Source: Solitalea longa
GTDB taxonomy: Bacteria; Bacteroidota; Bacteroidia; Sphingobacteriales; Sphingobacteriaceae
DNA: 64,000 nucleotides
NCBI RefSeq assembly: GCF_002920915.1
Contig: NZ_PQVF01000009.1
Span: forward strand, 124,001 to 188,000
Reading direction: 5' to 3'
Shown piece after piece: positions 17,825 to 25,915 of the stretch. The notes under the pieces were generated by a model, which worked only from the letters and a program-made list of their open reading frames with translations, had not been told where the DNA came from and did no database searches. Position 1 is the first letter of the stretch. Each line of letters opens with the position of its first letter. Position numbers and translations under genes: made by a program.

Positions 17825-18232
17825 TTAAGTAGATTTAGGTTGCAAAGCGAAGCCTAATTGCTGATGCATTGTTAAAAAATCATAGTGATTCCAAGCTTCC
17901 GCAATTTGGCCATCTGCTATCCTTACCATACAAAGACCCGCAAATTCTACTTTTTTGCCACTGGCCACATCAATAGCAGTTACTTTGCAAAGTGCACTTT
18001 CCATATCATCTTGTGAAATTACATCTTCAACCGTTACATGGACCTCATTAAATTTCTCTTTAAAATCATTAAAGAATTGTTTAAAAGCTTCAACGCCTCG
18101 CATTTGCCCTTCAGGACCTATACCATTAGCTATTCCATCAGTTGCAAACAATTTGTCAATAGAATCTCTACGGCCTTGATTCCATACTTCATTGAACCAT
18201 TGGTAGAGTAGCGAAGTTTGGTGATTACGCAT
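17825..18232 (-). CDS. SnoaL-like (NTF2-fold) protein
   Basis: A 135-residue cytoplasmic protein of the SnoaL-like/ester-cyclase group of the NTF2 fold. It shows LYQWFNEVWNQGR, then a short helix LFATDGIAN, RGVEAFKQFFNDF, and a C-terminal sheet ending FAGLCMVRIADGQIAEAWNHYD. The IADGKIAEHW-type ending is the family signature. Members act as small-molecule cyclases or hydrolases or are of unknown role. No substrate can be inferred here. The next gene downstream is the zinc-ribbon protein. Confidence 0.85.
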   Translation of the reverse strand: MRNHQTSLLYQWFNEVWNQGRRDSIDKLFATDGIANGIGPEGQMRGVEAFKQFFNDFKEKFNEVHVTVEDVISQDDMESALCKVTAIDVASGKKVEFAGLCMVRIADGQIAEAWNHYDFLTMHQQLGFALQPKST

Positions 18233-18594
18233 ATGTTTAAAATTTAGAGTATCTAAACAGGTTGATAAGCATGGAGATAATATTGATGAAACTGGCGTAC
18301 TAACGGTATGGTTGTTGACCTGAGGGACTTTTGATGCGCTGTTCTAACCCGGTTTCAGGCCTGACGTTGCTTAAATAAATATAATAAAAAAGCGTGGGGC
18401 ATCATTCACCGCGCTTAAATTTCCTGATTCAAGCCAACGTCTACAATCCCACTTTCCTGCTCCCTAAAATCCAACTTTTCCACATACCCTTTTTCTTTTA
18501 TCAAACTCAAACCCTTTTACCCATGAAGTACTTGCATTTATCAATTTAATTATATAGCATTGTGATATCAAAATGATATTAACTATTTACCACA
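18233..18594. other. 362-base intergenic region between divergent genes; possible minus-strand small RNA
   Basis: No protein-coding frame of note was found on either strand. The region holds a perfect palindrome TCAGGCCTGA (about 18,355-18,364), a minus-direction terminator (18,384-18,415) and a long pyrimidine-rich plus strand (18,420-18,520). The terminator does not belong to any visible minus-strand gene, because the nearest minus gene begins downstream of it at 18,232. It could end a small RNA transcribed from about 18,560 leftwards. Confidence 0.4.
18384..18415 (-). terminator. Orphan minus-strand terminator
   Basis: On the minus strand AGCGCGG pairs with CCACGCT (one G-T pair) around an 11-base loop, followed by TTTTTTATT. 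It has the form of an intrinsic terminator but no annotated minus-strand gene ends here. Confidence 0.55.
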
Positions 18595-19446
18595 ATGAAC
18601 GAAAAAATTAAAACACCTATATCAGGCTTTGCCATGTTAGGTTTCGCGGTATTATGTTTGGCTGGAACAGCCTTTTCATTTACCCAGGGCATTATTCCAC
18701 TAGGAATTCTGCTCTTTTTTGTAGCCATCATTTCATTTATGGGCATTATTATTATCAATCCCAACGAATCGCGTGTACTTACTTTTTTTGGAACTTACGT
18801 TGGCACCGTAAAGGAAAACGGTTTATTCTTTGTAAATCCTTTGTTTAAAAAACAATCAGTTTCTTTGAGAGCCAGGAACCTGAATGGTCAATCGCTAAAG
18901 GTTAATGACAAAATGGGTAACCCTATTGAAATTGCTGCGGTAATTGTTTGGCAGGTGAACGATACTGCTAAAGCAACTTTTTCGGTGGATAATTACACCC
19001 AATACGTAAACATCCAAAGTGAAGCCGCTGTGAGGCATTTAGCCGGCAGCTGTCCGTATGATAATCTTGAAGATGAAAATGCCACTTTAACCCTGCGTGA
19101 TGGGGCCGATAAAGTGAACGAAATGCTGGAGAACGAACTTAACGAACGTTTGGCTCCTGCCGGCATCACCGTTTTAGAAGCAAGGATCAGCCACTTGGCC
19201 TATGCTCCTGAAATTGCCGGTGCCATGTTGCAGCGCCAACAAGCTACTGCTGTGGTTGCCGCTCGCAAACAAATTGTTGAAGGTGCCGTGGGAATGGTGC
19301 AAATGGCGCTTGAAAAGTTATCGGAGCGAGAAATAGTTCATTTAGATGAGGAACGCAAAGCGGCCATGGTGAGCAATTTATTAGTGGTTCTTTGCGCCGA
19401 AAAAGCGGTCAGTCCGGTATTAAACGCAGGAACTCTTTACAATTAA
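18595..19446 (+). CDS. SPFH/band-7 membrane protein
   Basis: A 283-residue prohibitin/stomatin-like protein. Two hydrophobic segments near the N-terminus (about 8-30 and 32-55) anchor it. The SPFH domain follows (about 55-230) with [19 protein letters not shown], then [27 protein letters not shown] and [21 protein letters not shown]. An alpha-helical tail comes last. SPFH proteins oligomerise into membrane microdomain scaffolds or protease-associated complexes. A 59-residue ribbon-helix-helix gene starts 23 bases after the stop. This neighbour pair suggests a functional link that sequence alone does not explain. Confidence 0.93.
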   Translation: MNEKIKTPISGFAMLGFAVLCLAGTAFSFTQGIIPLGILLFFVAIISFMGIIIINPNESRVLTFFGTYVGTVKENGLFFVNPLFKKQSVSLRARNLNGQSLKVNDKMGNPIEIAAVIVWQVNDTAKATFSVDNYTQYVNIQSEAAVRHLAGSCPYDNLEDENATLTLRDGADKVNEMLENELNERLAPAGITVLEARISHLAYAPEIAGAMLQRQQATAVVAARKQIVEGAVGMVQMALEKLSEREIVHLDEERKAAMVSNLLVVLCAEKAVSPVLNAGTLYN

Positions 19447-19469
19447 GAATCAGTAGTTAATAATTAAAA

Positions 19470-19649
19470 ATGGCGGCAAAAAAAGCCTTTGTTTTACGGT
19501 TAAATCCTGAAATGCTAAAAGAGCTGGAAAGATGGGCTGCAGCAGAATTCCGCAGTGTGAATGGCCAGATCGAATACCTATTGCATGAAGCGATCAAAAA
19601 GAACAATAAGAATTTTAAGCTAAAAGACGAGAACGAGAAAGAAGCTTGA
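19470..19649 (+). CDS. Arc-like ribbon-helix-helix protein
   Basis: A 59-residue protein starting MAAKKAFVLRLNPEM and ending NEKEA. It has the Arc/MetJ pattern: a short beta strand (AFVLRL), helix one (PEMLKELERWAAAE), the turn FRSVNGQ and helix two (IEYLLHEAIKK). The RSVNGQI turn closely resembles Arc RSVNSEI. Such proteins bind DNA as dimers through the paired strands. It is downstream of and probably cotranscribed with the SPFH gene. The short lysine-rich tail is typical. The target is unknown; self-regulation of the pair is one possibility. Confidence 0.85.
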   Translation: MAAKKAFVLRLNPEMLKELERWAAAEFRSVNGQIEYLLHEAIKKNNKNFKLKDENEKEA

Positions 19650-19651
19650 TA

Positions 19652-19714
19652 CAGTCTCAAGTCCTCAGTCGGTGGTCTGCAAACTTGCACCTTCTGACTG
19701 AGGACTTGAGACTG
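19652..19714. repeat. 19-bp perfect inverted repeat with heptad phasing
   Basis: Bases 19,652-19,670 are the exact reverse complement of 19,696-19,714. The whole 63 bases divide into nine 7-base words: cagtctc, aagtcct, cagtcgg, tggtctg, caaactt, gcacctt, ctgactg, aggactt, gagactg. The left half repeats AGTC at a fixed phase and the right half GACT. It lies between the ribbon-helix-helix gene (plus, ends 19,649) and lutB (minus, ends 19,716). No U-tract follows on either strand, so it is not a standard terminator. Confidence 0.85.
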
Positions 19715-19715
19715 C

Positions 19716-21104
19716 TTATTTACCGTTATTTTTATGCAGCTCTCGCCATTGCTCATTAAATGACTTTTGAGCCATCGGAGGCAATTCGCGTCGTTTACCC
19801 CAGGTTTTATTGGCAAATTTCTTCAGAAAGAAGGCCTTCCATTTTCCGCCCAGCATGTTCATGAAACTACGCTTCATCATCCCCTTTTTCCAAAAATACC
19901 AAGTCCACATTTCGGATTTTGTCGCTAAATTTTCATTCACCGAATCTCTTCTGTTCAGTAATAGCATTTTATGAATATCAATATGAACCGGACAAACTTC
20001 GGTGCATTTACCACACAAACTCGAGGCATAGCTTAAATGCTTGAACTCTTCCATTCCGCTCATATGCGGGGTAATGATGGAGCCGATAGGACCGCTGTAA
20101 GTGGTTTCATAAGAATGGCCACCAATGTTTTTATAAACCGGACAACCATTTAAACAAGCACCGCAACGTATGCAATACAAGCCTTGTCGCTGTTCTTTTT
20201 GCGCCAATAAATTAGTACGTCCATTATCTAACAACACCACATACATTTCATCGGGTCCATCCATTTCCTCAGGCTGCCTTGGCCCACTGATAATGGAATT
20301 GTAAACCGTCATATTTTGCCCAGTGCCGTGTGTAGCTAGTAAAGGCCAGAACAGGTCAAGGTCGTAAATGCTTGGAATAATTTTTTCGATCCCAACAATA
20401 GCAATATGCACTTTAGGAAATGTGGTAGAAAGACGCGCGTTTCCTTCGTTTTCGGTTAAACAAACACTTCCGGTATCGGCAATTAAAAAGTTACCCCCTG
20501 TAATGCCAATATCAGCAGTTACATATTTATTACGCAGCAGTTCGCGGGCTTTTTGGGTAAGCTGCTCCGGTGTTGAATCGATGGGTGTCCCAAATCGTTC
20601 GTGAAACAGTTTGGCAATATCTTCTTTAGAAAGGTGCATTGCCGGAGTAACGATGTGATATGGTTTTTGTCCCAGTAATTGAACTATATATTCGCCTAAA
20701 TCGGTTTCAAGCGCCTCAATGCCATGGTGTTCAAGAAATTCGTTCAGTTCAATTTCTTCAGTGGTCATAGATTTCGACTTGACCATTGTTTTGGCGTTGT
20801 GCTTTTCGAAAATGGCAAGGATCTCCTTATTAGCTTCAGCGGCATTATTGGCCCAAATGACCTTTCCTCCCTTACGGGTAAAGTTAGCTTCAAATTCGAT
20901 CAGGTATTTTTCGAGATTTTCGATCGTTCGCCATTTGGCGATATTGGCCTTTTTACGGGAGTTTTCGAGATCAAAAAACCTTGAAATACCATTAGCTACA
21001 GCAGTATCGTATTTGGTGATGTTGTAATTGATCTTACGACGATGTTCAAGATCAAAAGCCTTAATTTCGGCATCGGTGAGAAATTGCGTTGAATGCTGAC
21101 TCAT
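19716..21104 (-). CDS. lutB: LutB/LldF-family L-lactate oxidation iron-sulfur protein
   Basis: A 462-residue protein of the LutB/YkgF family, part of the non-flavin L-lactate dehydrogenase LutABC. The N-terminal LUD domain (about 60-290) contains VKSKSMTTEEIELNEFLE and ITGGNFLIADTGS. Two [4Fe-4S] motifs follow, CIRCGACLNGCPVY (about 310) and CGKCTEVCPVHID (about 365), and then the C-terminal helical segment. It is complete. LutA and LutC, normally in the same operon, are not within the window on either side, so the partners must be elsewhere. It is divergent from the gene at 21,255. Confidence 0.94.
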   Translation of the reverse strand: MSQHSTQFLTDAEIKAFDLEHRRKINYNITKYDTAVANGISRFFDLENSRKKANIAKWRTIENLEKYLIEFEANFTRKGGKVIWANNAAEANKEILAIFEKHNAKTMVKSKSMTTEEIELNEFLEHHGIEALETDLGEYIVQLLGQKPYHIVTPAMHLSKEDIAKLFHERFGTPIDSTPEQLTQKARELLRNKYVTADIGITGGNFLIADTGSVCLTENEGNARLSTTFPKVHIAIVGIEKIIPSIYDLDLFWPLLATHGTGQNMTVYNSIISGPRQPEEMDGPDEMYVVLLDNGRTNLLAQKEQRQGLYCIRCGACLNGCPVYKNIGGHSYETTYSGPIGSIITPHMSGMEEFKHLSYASSLCGKCTEVCPVHIDIHKMLLLNRRDSVNENLATKSEMWTWYFWKKGMMKRSFMNMLGGKWKAFFLKKFANKTWGKRRELPPMAQKSFNEQWRELHKNNGK

Positions 21105-21195
21105 GCAATCAAAAATAAATAAAATGAAAAATAATTAACATGTATAAAACCCTCTTTTTATGCACAATACGTGGTAATTATTCAAGCTTATAAAT

Positions 21196-21226
21196 TTTGA
21201 TATTGGACACGCAAGAACTACCTTTG
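21196..21226 (+). promoter_or_regulatory. Canonical Bacteroidota promoter for the gene at 21,255
   Basis: TTTG at 21,196-21,199, a 19-base spacer, then TACCTTTG at 21,219-21,226. Both boxes match the Bacteroidota sigma-ABfr consensus exactly, with the expected spacing. Transcription should start near 21,233, giving a leader of about 22 bases. Confidence 0.85.
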
Positions 21227-21254
21227 AATAGCTGTAAATCAGCAGTTTACAAAA

Positions 21255-22082
21255 ATGTCTGCCGCTCCTAAACAACTCAGCCCACAAAAATGGGTAATTA
21301 TTTCGGCCATTGGGTTCGTTCTCTTTCTAATGGCAGCCATCCTTTTTTCTGTTTTAGCTTCGCAATTCAACAACATCTCTTTAAGCGCTTATTTCTTTTT
21401 GCTTGTAATCATTGCCCTGTTAGCGGCCTCATTTTTAGGAGGCGCCTTACGGTCGCGGGCAAAATATAAAGGCAAGGCATACGGCGGCACCCTTGAAATA
21501 ACCGGACCGGCAGTTATTTTTTTCCTGCTCCTTTACCTGGGTTATAAATATCAGCCAACCCCTTCTTCCTTCAGCTTAATCTTAACTATTTACGAGGTTG
21601 GCAATAAAAACAAACCAATAACAACAGGAGAGGTCACGCTCATTTTTAATGATTTTAGAGATACCAAAAGTTTGAACAAAGAAGGACAGGTTCTTTTTGC
21701 TCAACTGCCGGCTGCACAAAAAGGCCAGGACGTAATTGTGCTCGTAAACGCAGACGACCATGAATCAAAGGAGCTTAAAATTACCATTCCGCTGGATGAT
21801 CATCCGGTAATTAACATGGGTTTGGCCAAAAAGCAAGCCTTCGTTTCTGTTCACGGAACCGTATTTTCTCACAACGGCGAACTTGTAAAAAACGCTTTGT
21901 TAAACGTCAACGATGGATTAGCCGAAGGAATCTCTGACCAATTAGGGAACTTCAACTTCAGGGTTCCATTAAAAGCCGGAACCGAAGTTAAACTTCGGAT
22001 TTACAAAGACAATAAAATAAAGTTGGACGAAAACATCATTCTTTCGGATGAAGTTTCGATGACTTTTAGGATTGATCAATAA
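21255..22082 (+). CDS. Uncharacterised membrane protein with an extracytoplasmic Ig-like domain
   Basis: A 275-residue protein. Three hydrophobic segments in the first 100 residues (about 13-36, 43-64, 80-98) form a membrane anchor. The rest is soluble. Its last part (about 190-275) reads like a carboxypeptidase-regulatory/Ig-like repeat: VSVHGTVFSHNGELVKNALLNV, then SDQLGNFNFRVPLKAGTEVKLRI. The middle part (about 105-185) seems to be a second beta domain. No enzyme motif was found. It starts behind a strong consensus promoter and ends two bases before the next gene, so at least two genes form an operon. I do not recognise a function. Confidence 0.7.
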   Translation: MSAAPKQLSPQKWVIISAIGFVLFLMAAILFSVLASQFNNISLSAYFFLLVIIALLAASFLGGALRSRAKYKGKAYGGTLEITGPAVIFFLLLYLGYKYQPTPSSFSLILTIYEVGNKNKPITTGEVTLIFNDFRDTKSLNKEGQVLFAQLPAAQKGQDVIVLVNADDHESKELKITIPLDDHPVINMGLAKKQAFVSVHGTVFSHNGELVKNALLNVNDGLAEGISDQLGNFNFRVPLKAGTEVKLRIYKDNKIKLDENIILSDEVSMTFRIDQ

Positions 22083-22084
22083 TC

Positions 22085-23080
22085 ATGAAACTGCTCGTTA
22101 TTTTTTTCCTGATAATGATATCCCAGGTAAACATCAACCATGTGAAAGGACAAACCACGCAAAAATTCAAAGGGCATATCATCCATAACAACAATAAAGT
22201 ATTAACACCTTTAGAAGTGCGGGTTGAATCCTATTTAACTACCACAAACAGTTCGGGATATTTTGATGTGGCATTACCTGCTGAGCTGACACAGATTCGT
22301 ATTGAAATAGCGGATAAGCGCTATATGATCCTTTATCCAATCAATGGCAGGGTATTGATTCCCAAAGATCCTAAACTAGTAACTGATATTATTATTGCCG
22401 ATTTGAGTGAGGATAAAACACTCTCTGCTTATATCAACTATTCGAGAAGGATCGAGAAAAGTGTTGGAGGCAATTCTGAAGAAGTACGGGCCTTAAAAAA
22501 ACAACTGGATTCAGTGACCACACTGTTAACCAAACAATACAATTTAAAAGAGGCCGATCTACGCTCGGCACTTGAACTTCAAAAGGGAAGAGAAAAAACC
22601 TATGCTGAACTGTCGGAGTTGCTAAATGTATATGTAAACGAGGCCAAAGACCTGGAAAATGCCTTTAAATATGTTGCTGATTATGCCTTCCAAAACCAGG
22701 ATGCACTTAAGCAGCTGATTGATGCTATTAATTCCTACAATGCGGCTTATGAGAAGCTTAATACTGTTCATCAGCAATATTATACCTCTATAAAAAGCAA
22801 TTGGCAAAGTGATGAATTGGCGGAGAACTATAACAACCTCACTGATTTTGCGTTGAACGACCTGCACAAAAGCAAAATACTGCCTCTTAATACTTTATGT
22901 CGATCGATAAATGATTATGTGAACCGGGGAAAGAAGGATGACAACTTTAAAATACAGATACTCAATCAAATACAAATGTCGGTAAGTAGTTTAAATCAAA
23001 GCATCCAAGTGCTAAACGATAAGACCAATGTATTGCTTACCAAACTTCAGGCTAAAATAAACCCCTTGCCAACCGAGTAG
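22085..23080 (+). CDS. Uncharacterised secreted protein with Ig-like domain and coiled coil
   Basis: A 331-residue protein with a signal peptide (hydrophobic LLVIFFLIMIS, cleavage near VKGQ, about residue 22). An N-terminal beta domain (about 25-110) resembles a carboxypeptidase-regulatory fold: KFKGHIIHNNNK, then NSSGYFDVALP. A long helical part (about 130-325) with coiled-coil spacing follows (EEVRALKKQLDSVTTLLTKQ, LNQSIQVLNDKTNVLLTKLQ). It is probably periplasmic or surface-exposed and oligomeric. It starts two bases after the membrane protein, which has the same kind of beta domain, so the two products probably interact. Function unknown. Confidence 0.7.
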   Translation: MKLLVIFFLIMISQVNINHVKGQTTQKFKGHIIHNNNKVLTPLEVRVESYLTTTNSSGYFDVALPAELTQIRIEIADKRYMILYPINGRVLIPKDPKLVTDIIIADLSEDKTLSAYINYSRRIEKSVGGNSEEVRALKKQLDSVTTLLTKQYNLKEADLRSALELQKGREKTYAELSELLNVYVNEAKDLENAFKYVADYAFQNQDALKQLIDAINSYNAAYEKLNTVHQQYYTSIKSNWQSDELAENYNNLTDFALNDLHKSKILPLNTLCRSINDYVNRGKKDDNFKIQILNQIQMSVSSLNQSIQVLNDKTNVLLTKLQAKINPLPTE

Positions 23081-23124
23081 AGCCTCGACTGTCAAGCAAT
23101 TATAAAATTTAAAATTGACAGAAA

Positions 23125-23520
23125 ATGAAACTCCTGAAAAAACTCCCGATCATAACCATGATAGTGGTTATGGCGCAACAATTAAGCAGCTGCGGAGCAG
23201 AAGCAGTGGCAGCACTGTTTATTCCGCTAATTTCGGCCAAAACATGGACGGATCAAGCTGATGATCAACATACCTTTTTCTTTAATGTTGATACCGAAGG
23301 AAAATCCAAAAGCAATTTTATCGGAAATGAAAATATTGAAGGTAATCAAGATAGGTTCAGCGGTTACTATGATGAACATTATATCGAATTTACCTATACT
23401 GAAATTAACTCATCAGATGCCACAAAATTGGGTGCTAAATACACCGGTAAAATAGAAGATCAAAAGTTAATACGATTGAAGACCAATAAGGGTAAAGAAT
23501 TAGTGCTGACAAGTAACTGA
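23125..23520 (+). CDS. Small uncharacterised lipoprotein
   Basis: A 131-residue protein with a lipoprotein signal (PIITMIVVMAQQ, then LSSCGAEA, Cys at about 23). The mature part is a short beta-rich domain (TFFFNVDTEGKSKSN, FSGYYDEHYIEFTYTE, YTGKIEDQKLIRLKT). This looks like a small ligand-binding or calycin-type sheet, but no family was recognised. It follows the coiled-coil protein by 44 bases. A short inverted repeat, CTGTCAA/TTGACAG (23,089-23,121), sits just before its start and may affect translation or mark a weak terminator. Confidence 0.65.
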   Translation: MKLLKKLPIITMIVVMAQQLSSCGAEAVAALFIPLISAKTWTDQADDQHTFFFNVDTEGKSKSNFIGNENIEGNQDRFSGYYDEHYIEFTYTEINSSDATKLGAKYTGKIEDQKLIRLKTNKGKELVLTSN

Positions 23521-23798
23521 CTTTACGAATATTTCATTTAATCAGCTTTATTAATAAAACTTTTTTACAGATGCACTTGCTATTATTCTTTATTTACATT
23601 ATGTTGGTAATAATTTAATTTAGTTACTATTATCTAAATCACCTGCTTTCTCTATTAATTTTCCAAACTGAGAATATAAATATTGCCATAAATTTTCTTT
23701 AAGAAAGGTATTACTTAAAGCGCTCCGTTTAACATTATGCAGAATGTGTCGATACTTTTCGAACAAAAATTGGTTGTATTGGCTAAAAGGTTTTAATC

Positions 23799-24185
23799 AT
23801 GGAAAACAGTTTAGCAGACCTCAAAGTGCTTTTAGTGGAAGATCAGCCGATAAACCAGTTTCTGGCGGTTTCCATTTTACACAGCTGGAAAATAATGGTT
23901 GAAGTAGCCGCGAATGGACAACTCGCTATTGAGAAATTAAACAGCGTTAATTACGATTTAATTCTGATGGATATTCAGATGCCTGTACTTGACGGGCTTT
24001 CGGCAACCAAAATCATCCGGCAGGAATTAAAGCTCAGCACCCCCATCATTGCTTTAACTGCCGATTCATCTAAAATTGGGGAAGAATATTGCCAGTCGAT
24101 AGGAATGAATGGCTATTTGACTAAGCCTTTTCAACCTGATATTTTATATGAGAAAATGTATAGTCTGATTTATCAGTACAGTTAA
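23799..24185 (+). CDS. Stand-alone response regulator receiver protein
   Basis: A 128-residue CheY-like receiver with no output domain. The acidic pair Glu14-Asp15 (LLVEDQP), the phosphoacceptor Asp58 (LILMDIQMP), Thr87 and Lys109 (YLTKPF) are all present, so it should be phosphorylated and act through protein contacts. The sequence style (VEDQPINQ...LMDIQMPVLDG) is that of receiver modules of hybrid kinases. It may be a single-domain regulator or a detached receiver. No kinase gene is nearby. The 278 bases before it are AT-rich and show no recognisable element apart from TACTTTTC at about 23,753, a near match to a -7 box. Confidence 0.92.
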   Translation: MENSLADLKVLLVEDQPINQFLAVSILHSWKIMVEVAANGQLAIEKLNSVNYDLILMDIQMPVLDGLSATKIIRQELKLSTPIIALTADSSKIGEEYCQSIGMNGYLTKPFQPDILYEKMYSLIYQYS

Positions 24186-24215
24186 GAATTCGTTGAAACT
24201 TTCCTGAATTATCAT

Positions 24216-24241
24216 AAAAAGGGGGCCTTTGCCCCCTTTTT
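24216..24241. terminator. Bidirectional terminator between receiver and M28 genes
   Basis: GGGGGC and GCCCCC pair around CTTT (24,221-24,236), with five A residues before and five T residues after. The hairpin can terminate both convergent transcripts. Confidence 0.92.
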
Positions 24242-24242
24242 A

Positions 24243-25823
24243 TTATCTGTTTGACGGAAAATCATTTTTTACATCCACTACGGGACGTTTATCTGCATTT
24301 GCCAGGTTCCAGGCGGTTGTAAAAATCAGCTTAACACGTTTAGCCATAAGGTTAAAATGGATCTTTTCCACTTTATCGCCAGGCTGGTGATAATCCTCAT
24401 GAACACCATTAAAATAAAAAATCACCGGAATACCATGTCTTGCGAAATTATAATGATCGGAACGGTAATAAAAACGATTCGGATCTTTAGGATCGTTGTA
24501 TTTATAATCGAGTTTAATGTTTACACTTTCGGTATTTGCTACTTCGCTAAGCTTATGTAAATCGGTGCTCAACTTATCCGAACCAATCAAATAAACGTAA
24601 TTGGTATCTACTAAATGGGCATTGTCGATACGGCCAACCATGTCGGTATTTAAATCGGCAATAGTTTTATCCAAAGGAATTACGGGATTATCGGAATACC
24701 ATTGAGAGCCCAATAAACCTTTTTCTTCACCGGTAAAGGTTAAGAAAAGAATACTCCTGCGACTGCCCTTTCCTGCTTTTTTTGCTTCAGAAAAGGCCTG
24801 CGCCATGGCCAGCACGGAAGTTGTCCCTGAGCCATCATCATCGGCACCATTGTTAATCTTTCCATTTATAATTCCAATGTGGTCGTAATGCGAAGAAAGC
24901 ACCAAAACTTCGTCCTTCAGATCTGTTCCCGGTAAAAAACCCATAACGTTCATGGCTTTCACCGGTATTTCATTCATTTTAAAAGTAAGTTCGAATTTTT
25001 GATTTACAACCGCCGACTGTGGTTTACCGCTGGCTATCAGTTGAGCCATCAATTCCTCTACAGTTTTGCCTTTAGACTTCAATAATTCGGCGGCTAATTC
25101 TTCCGAGATATAAACTACCGGGGTCCGCGAAGGCATATTTTGCTTGGTGGCAAAGTCGATACTTTTAGCCTTAATTTGTGAAGCATAATTCGCCATTGAT
25201 GCTCTTAAATTCGGATAAACAGCAATGATCAGCCTAGGGTGCATAGCCTGCAGATCGCGCAACTTTTTACGAGGATCTAATGTATAATCAGAAAAACCTT
25301 GCTTACCGGTAATTAGACTTTTACCTGTCTTATCCATCGGTTCGCCATTTAATATCAGGACCACTTTGTCGGTTACATCAACTTTGGCAAAATCATTCCA
25401 CAACTGATCGTTAATACCGTAGCCAGCAAAAAGAAAGTTCGATTCCTTAAAATTTAATGATGGAGGCATACTGCTACCTGTCACCAAAAAATCTTCAGCA
25501 AACTTAAAAACCGTTCCATTTACAGTTATAGCTGCATCGCCAATTGATTTTTCAACTAATGGAACCGATTGAAAATAGGATCCATTAACCGGCGCTTCCA
25601 ATCCAAAAGACTTAAACTGGGCCGCGATATAATCGGCAGCAAGTAATGAACCTTTTTGGCCTGTTTCACGGCCTTCAAATTCATCAGAAGCAATAATTGA
25701 TAAATGTTTTCGAAGTAATGGAGCATCAATGTTCTCAGCAAACTTACCTGCTACCGACTGCGCCGAAGCAATGCCGCAAGCTGCCATAAACAATAAGGCA
25801 AACAAACTTATTTCTCTCTTCAT
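24243..25823 (-). CDS. Secreted M28-family metallopeptidase
   Basis: A 526-residue exopeptidase of the M28 family. The signal peptide ends near GIASAQS (about residue 22). A PA-like insertion (about 100-260) precedes the second part of the zinc domain. The two-zinc site is visible in order: His in SSHYDHIG, Asp in GADDDGSGT, Glu-Glu in FTGEEKGLLGSQW, Asp in LNTDMVGRID and His in GVHEDYHQPGD. The family removes N-terminal amino acids from peptides in the periplasm. It lies 92 bases after rpiB on the same strand with a terminator between, so it has its own promoter. Confidence 0.93.
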   Translation of the reverse strand: MKREISLFALLFMAACGIASAQSVAGKFAENIDAPLLRKHLSIIASDEFEGRETGQKGSLLAADYIAAQFKSFGLEAPVNGSYFQSVPLVEKSIGDAAITVNGTVFKFAEDFLVTGSSMPPSLNFKESNFLFAGYGINDQLWNDFAKVDVTDKVVLILNGEPMDKTGKSLITGKQGFSDYTLDPRKKLRDLQAMHPRLIIAVYPNLRASMANYASQIKAKSIDFATKQNMPSRTPVVYISEELAAELLKSKGKTVEELMAQLIASGKPQSAVVNQKFELTFKMNEIPVKAMNVMGFLPGTDLKDEVLVLSSHYDHIGIINGKINNGADDDGSGTTSVLAMAQAFSEAKKAGKGSRRSILFLTFTGEEKGLLGSQWYSDNPVIPLDKTIADLNTDMVGRIDNAHLVDTNYVYLIGSDKLSTDLHKLSEVANTESVNIKLDYKYNDPKDPNRFYYRSDHYNFARHGIPVIFYFNGVHEDYHQPGDKVEKIHFNLMAKRVKLIFTTAWNLANADKRPVVDVKNDFPSNR

Positions 25824-25854
25824 TAGTTTATAAATTGAAGGCTAAATGTAATGC

Positions 25855-25894
25855 AAAAAAGGAGGATCGCCCAAATTCAGGGAGTCCTCCTTTT
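25855..25894 (-). terminator. Terminator downstream of rpiB
   Basis: On the minus strand AAAAGGAGGA pairs with TCCTCCTTTT, with an inner CCC/GGG pair and an internal loop, followed by TT and GC. It separates rpiB from the M28 gene. Confidence 0.85.
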
Positions 25895-25915
25895 GTAACT
25901 TTTATAATGGTTGTA

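Noticed and set aside
21255-23520. Anti-phage defence system
   Set aside because: No nuclease, nucleotidyltransferase, TIR, NTPase or toxin motif could be seen in the three proteins, so the claim would be unsupported.
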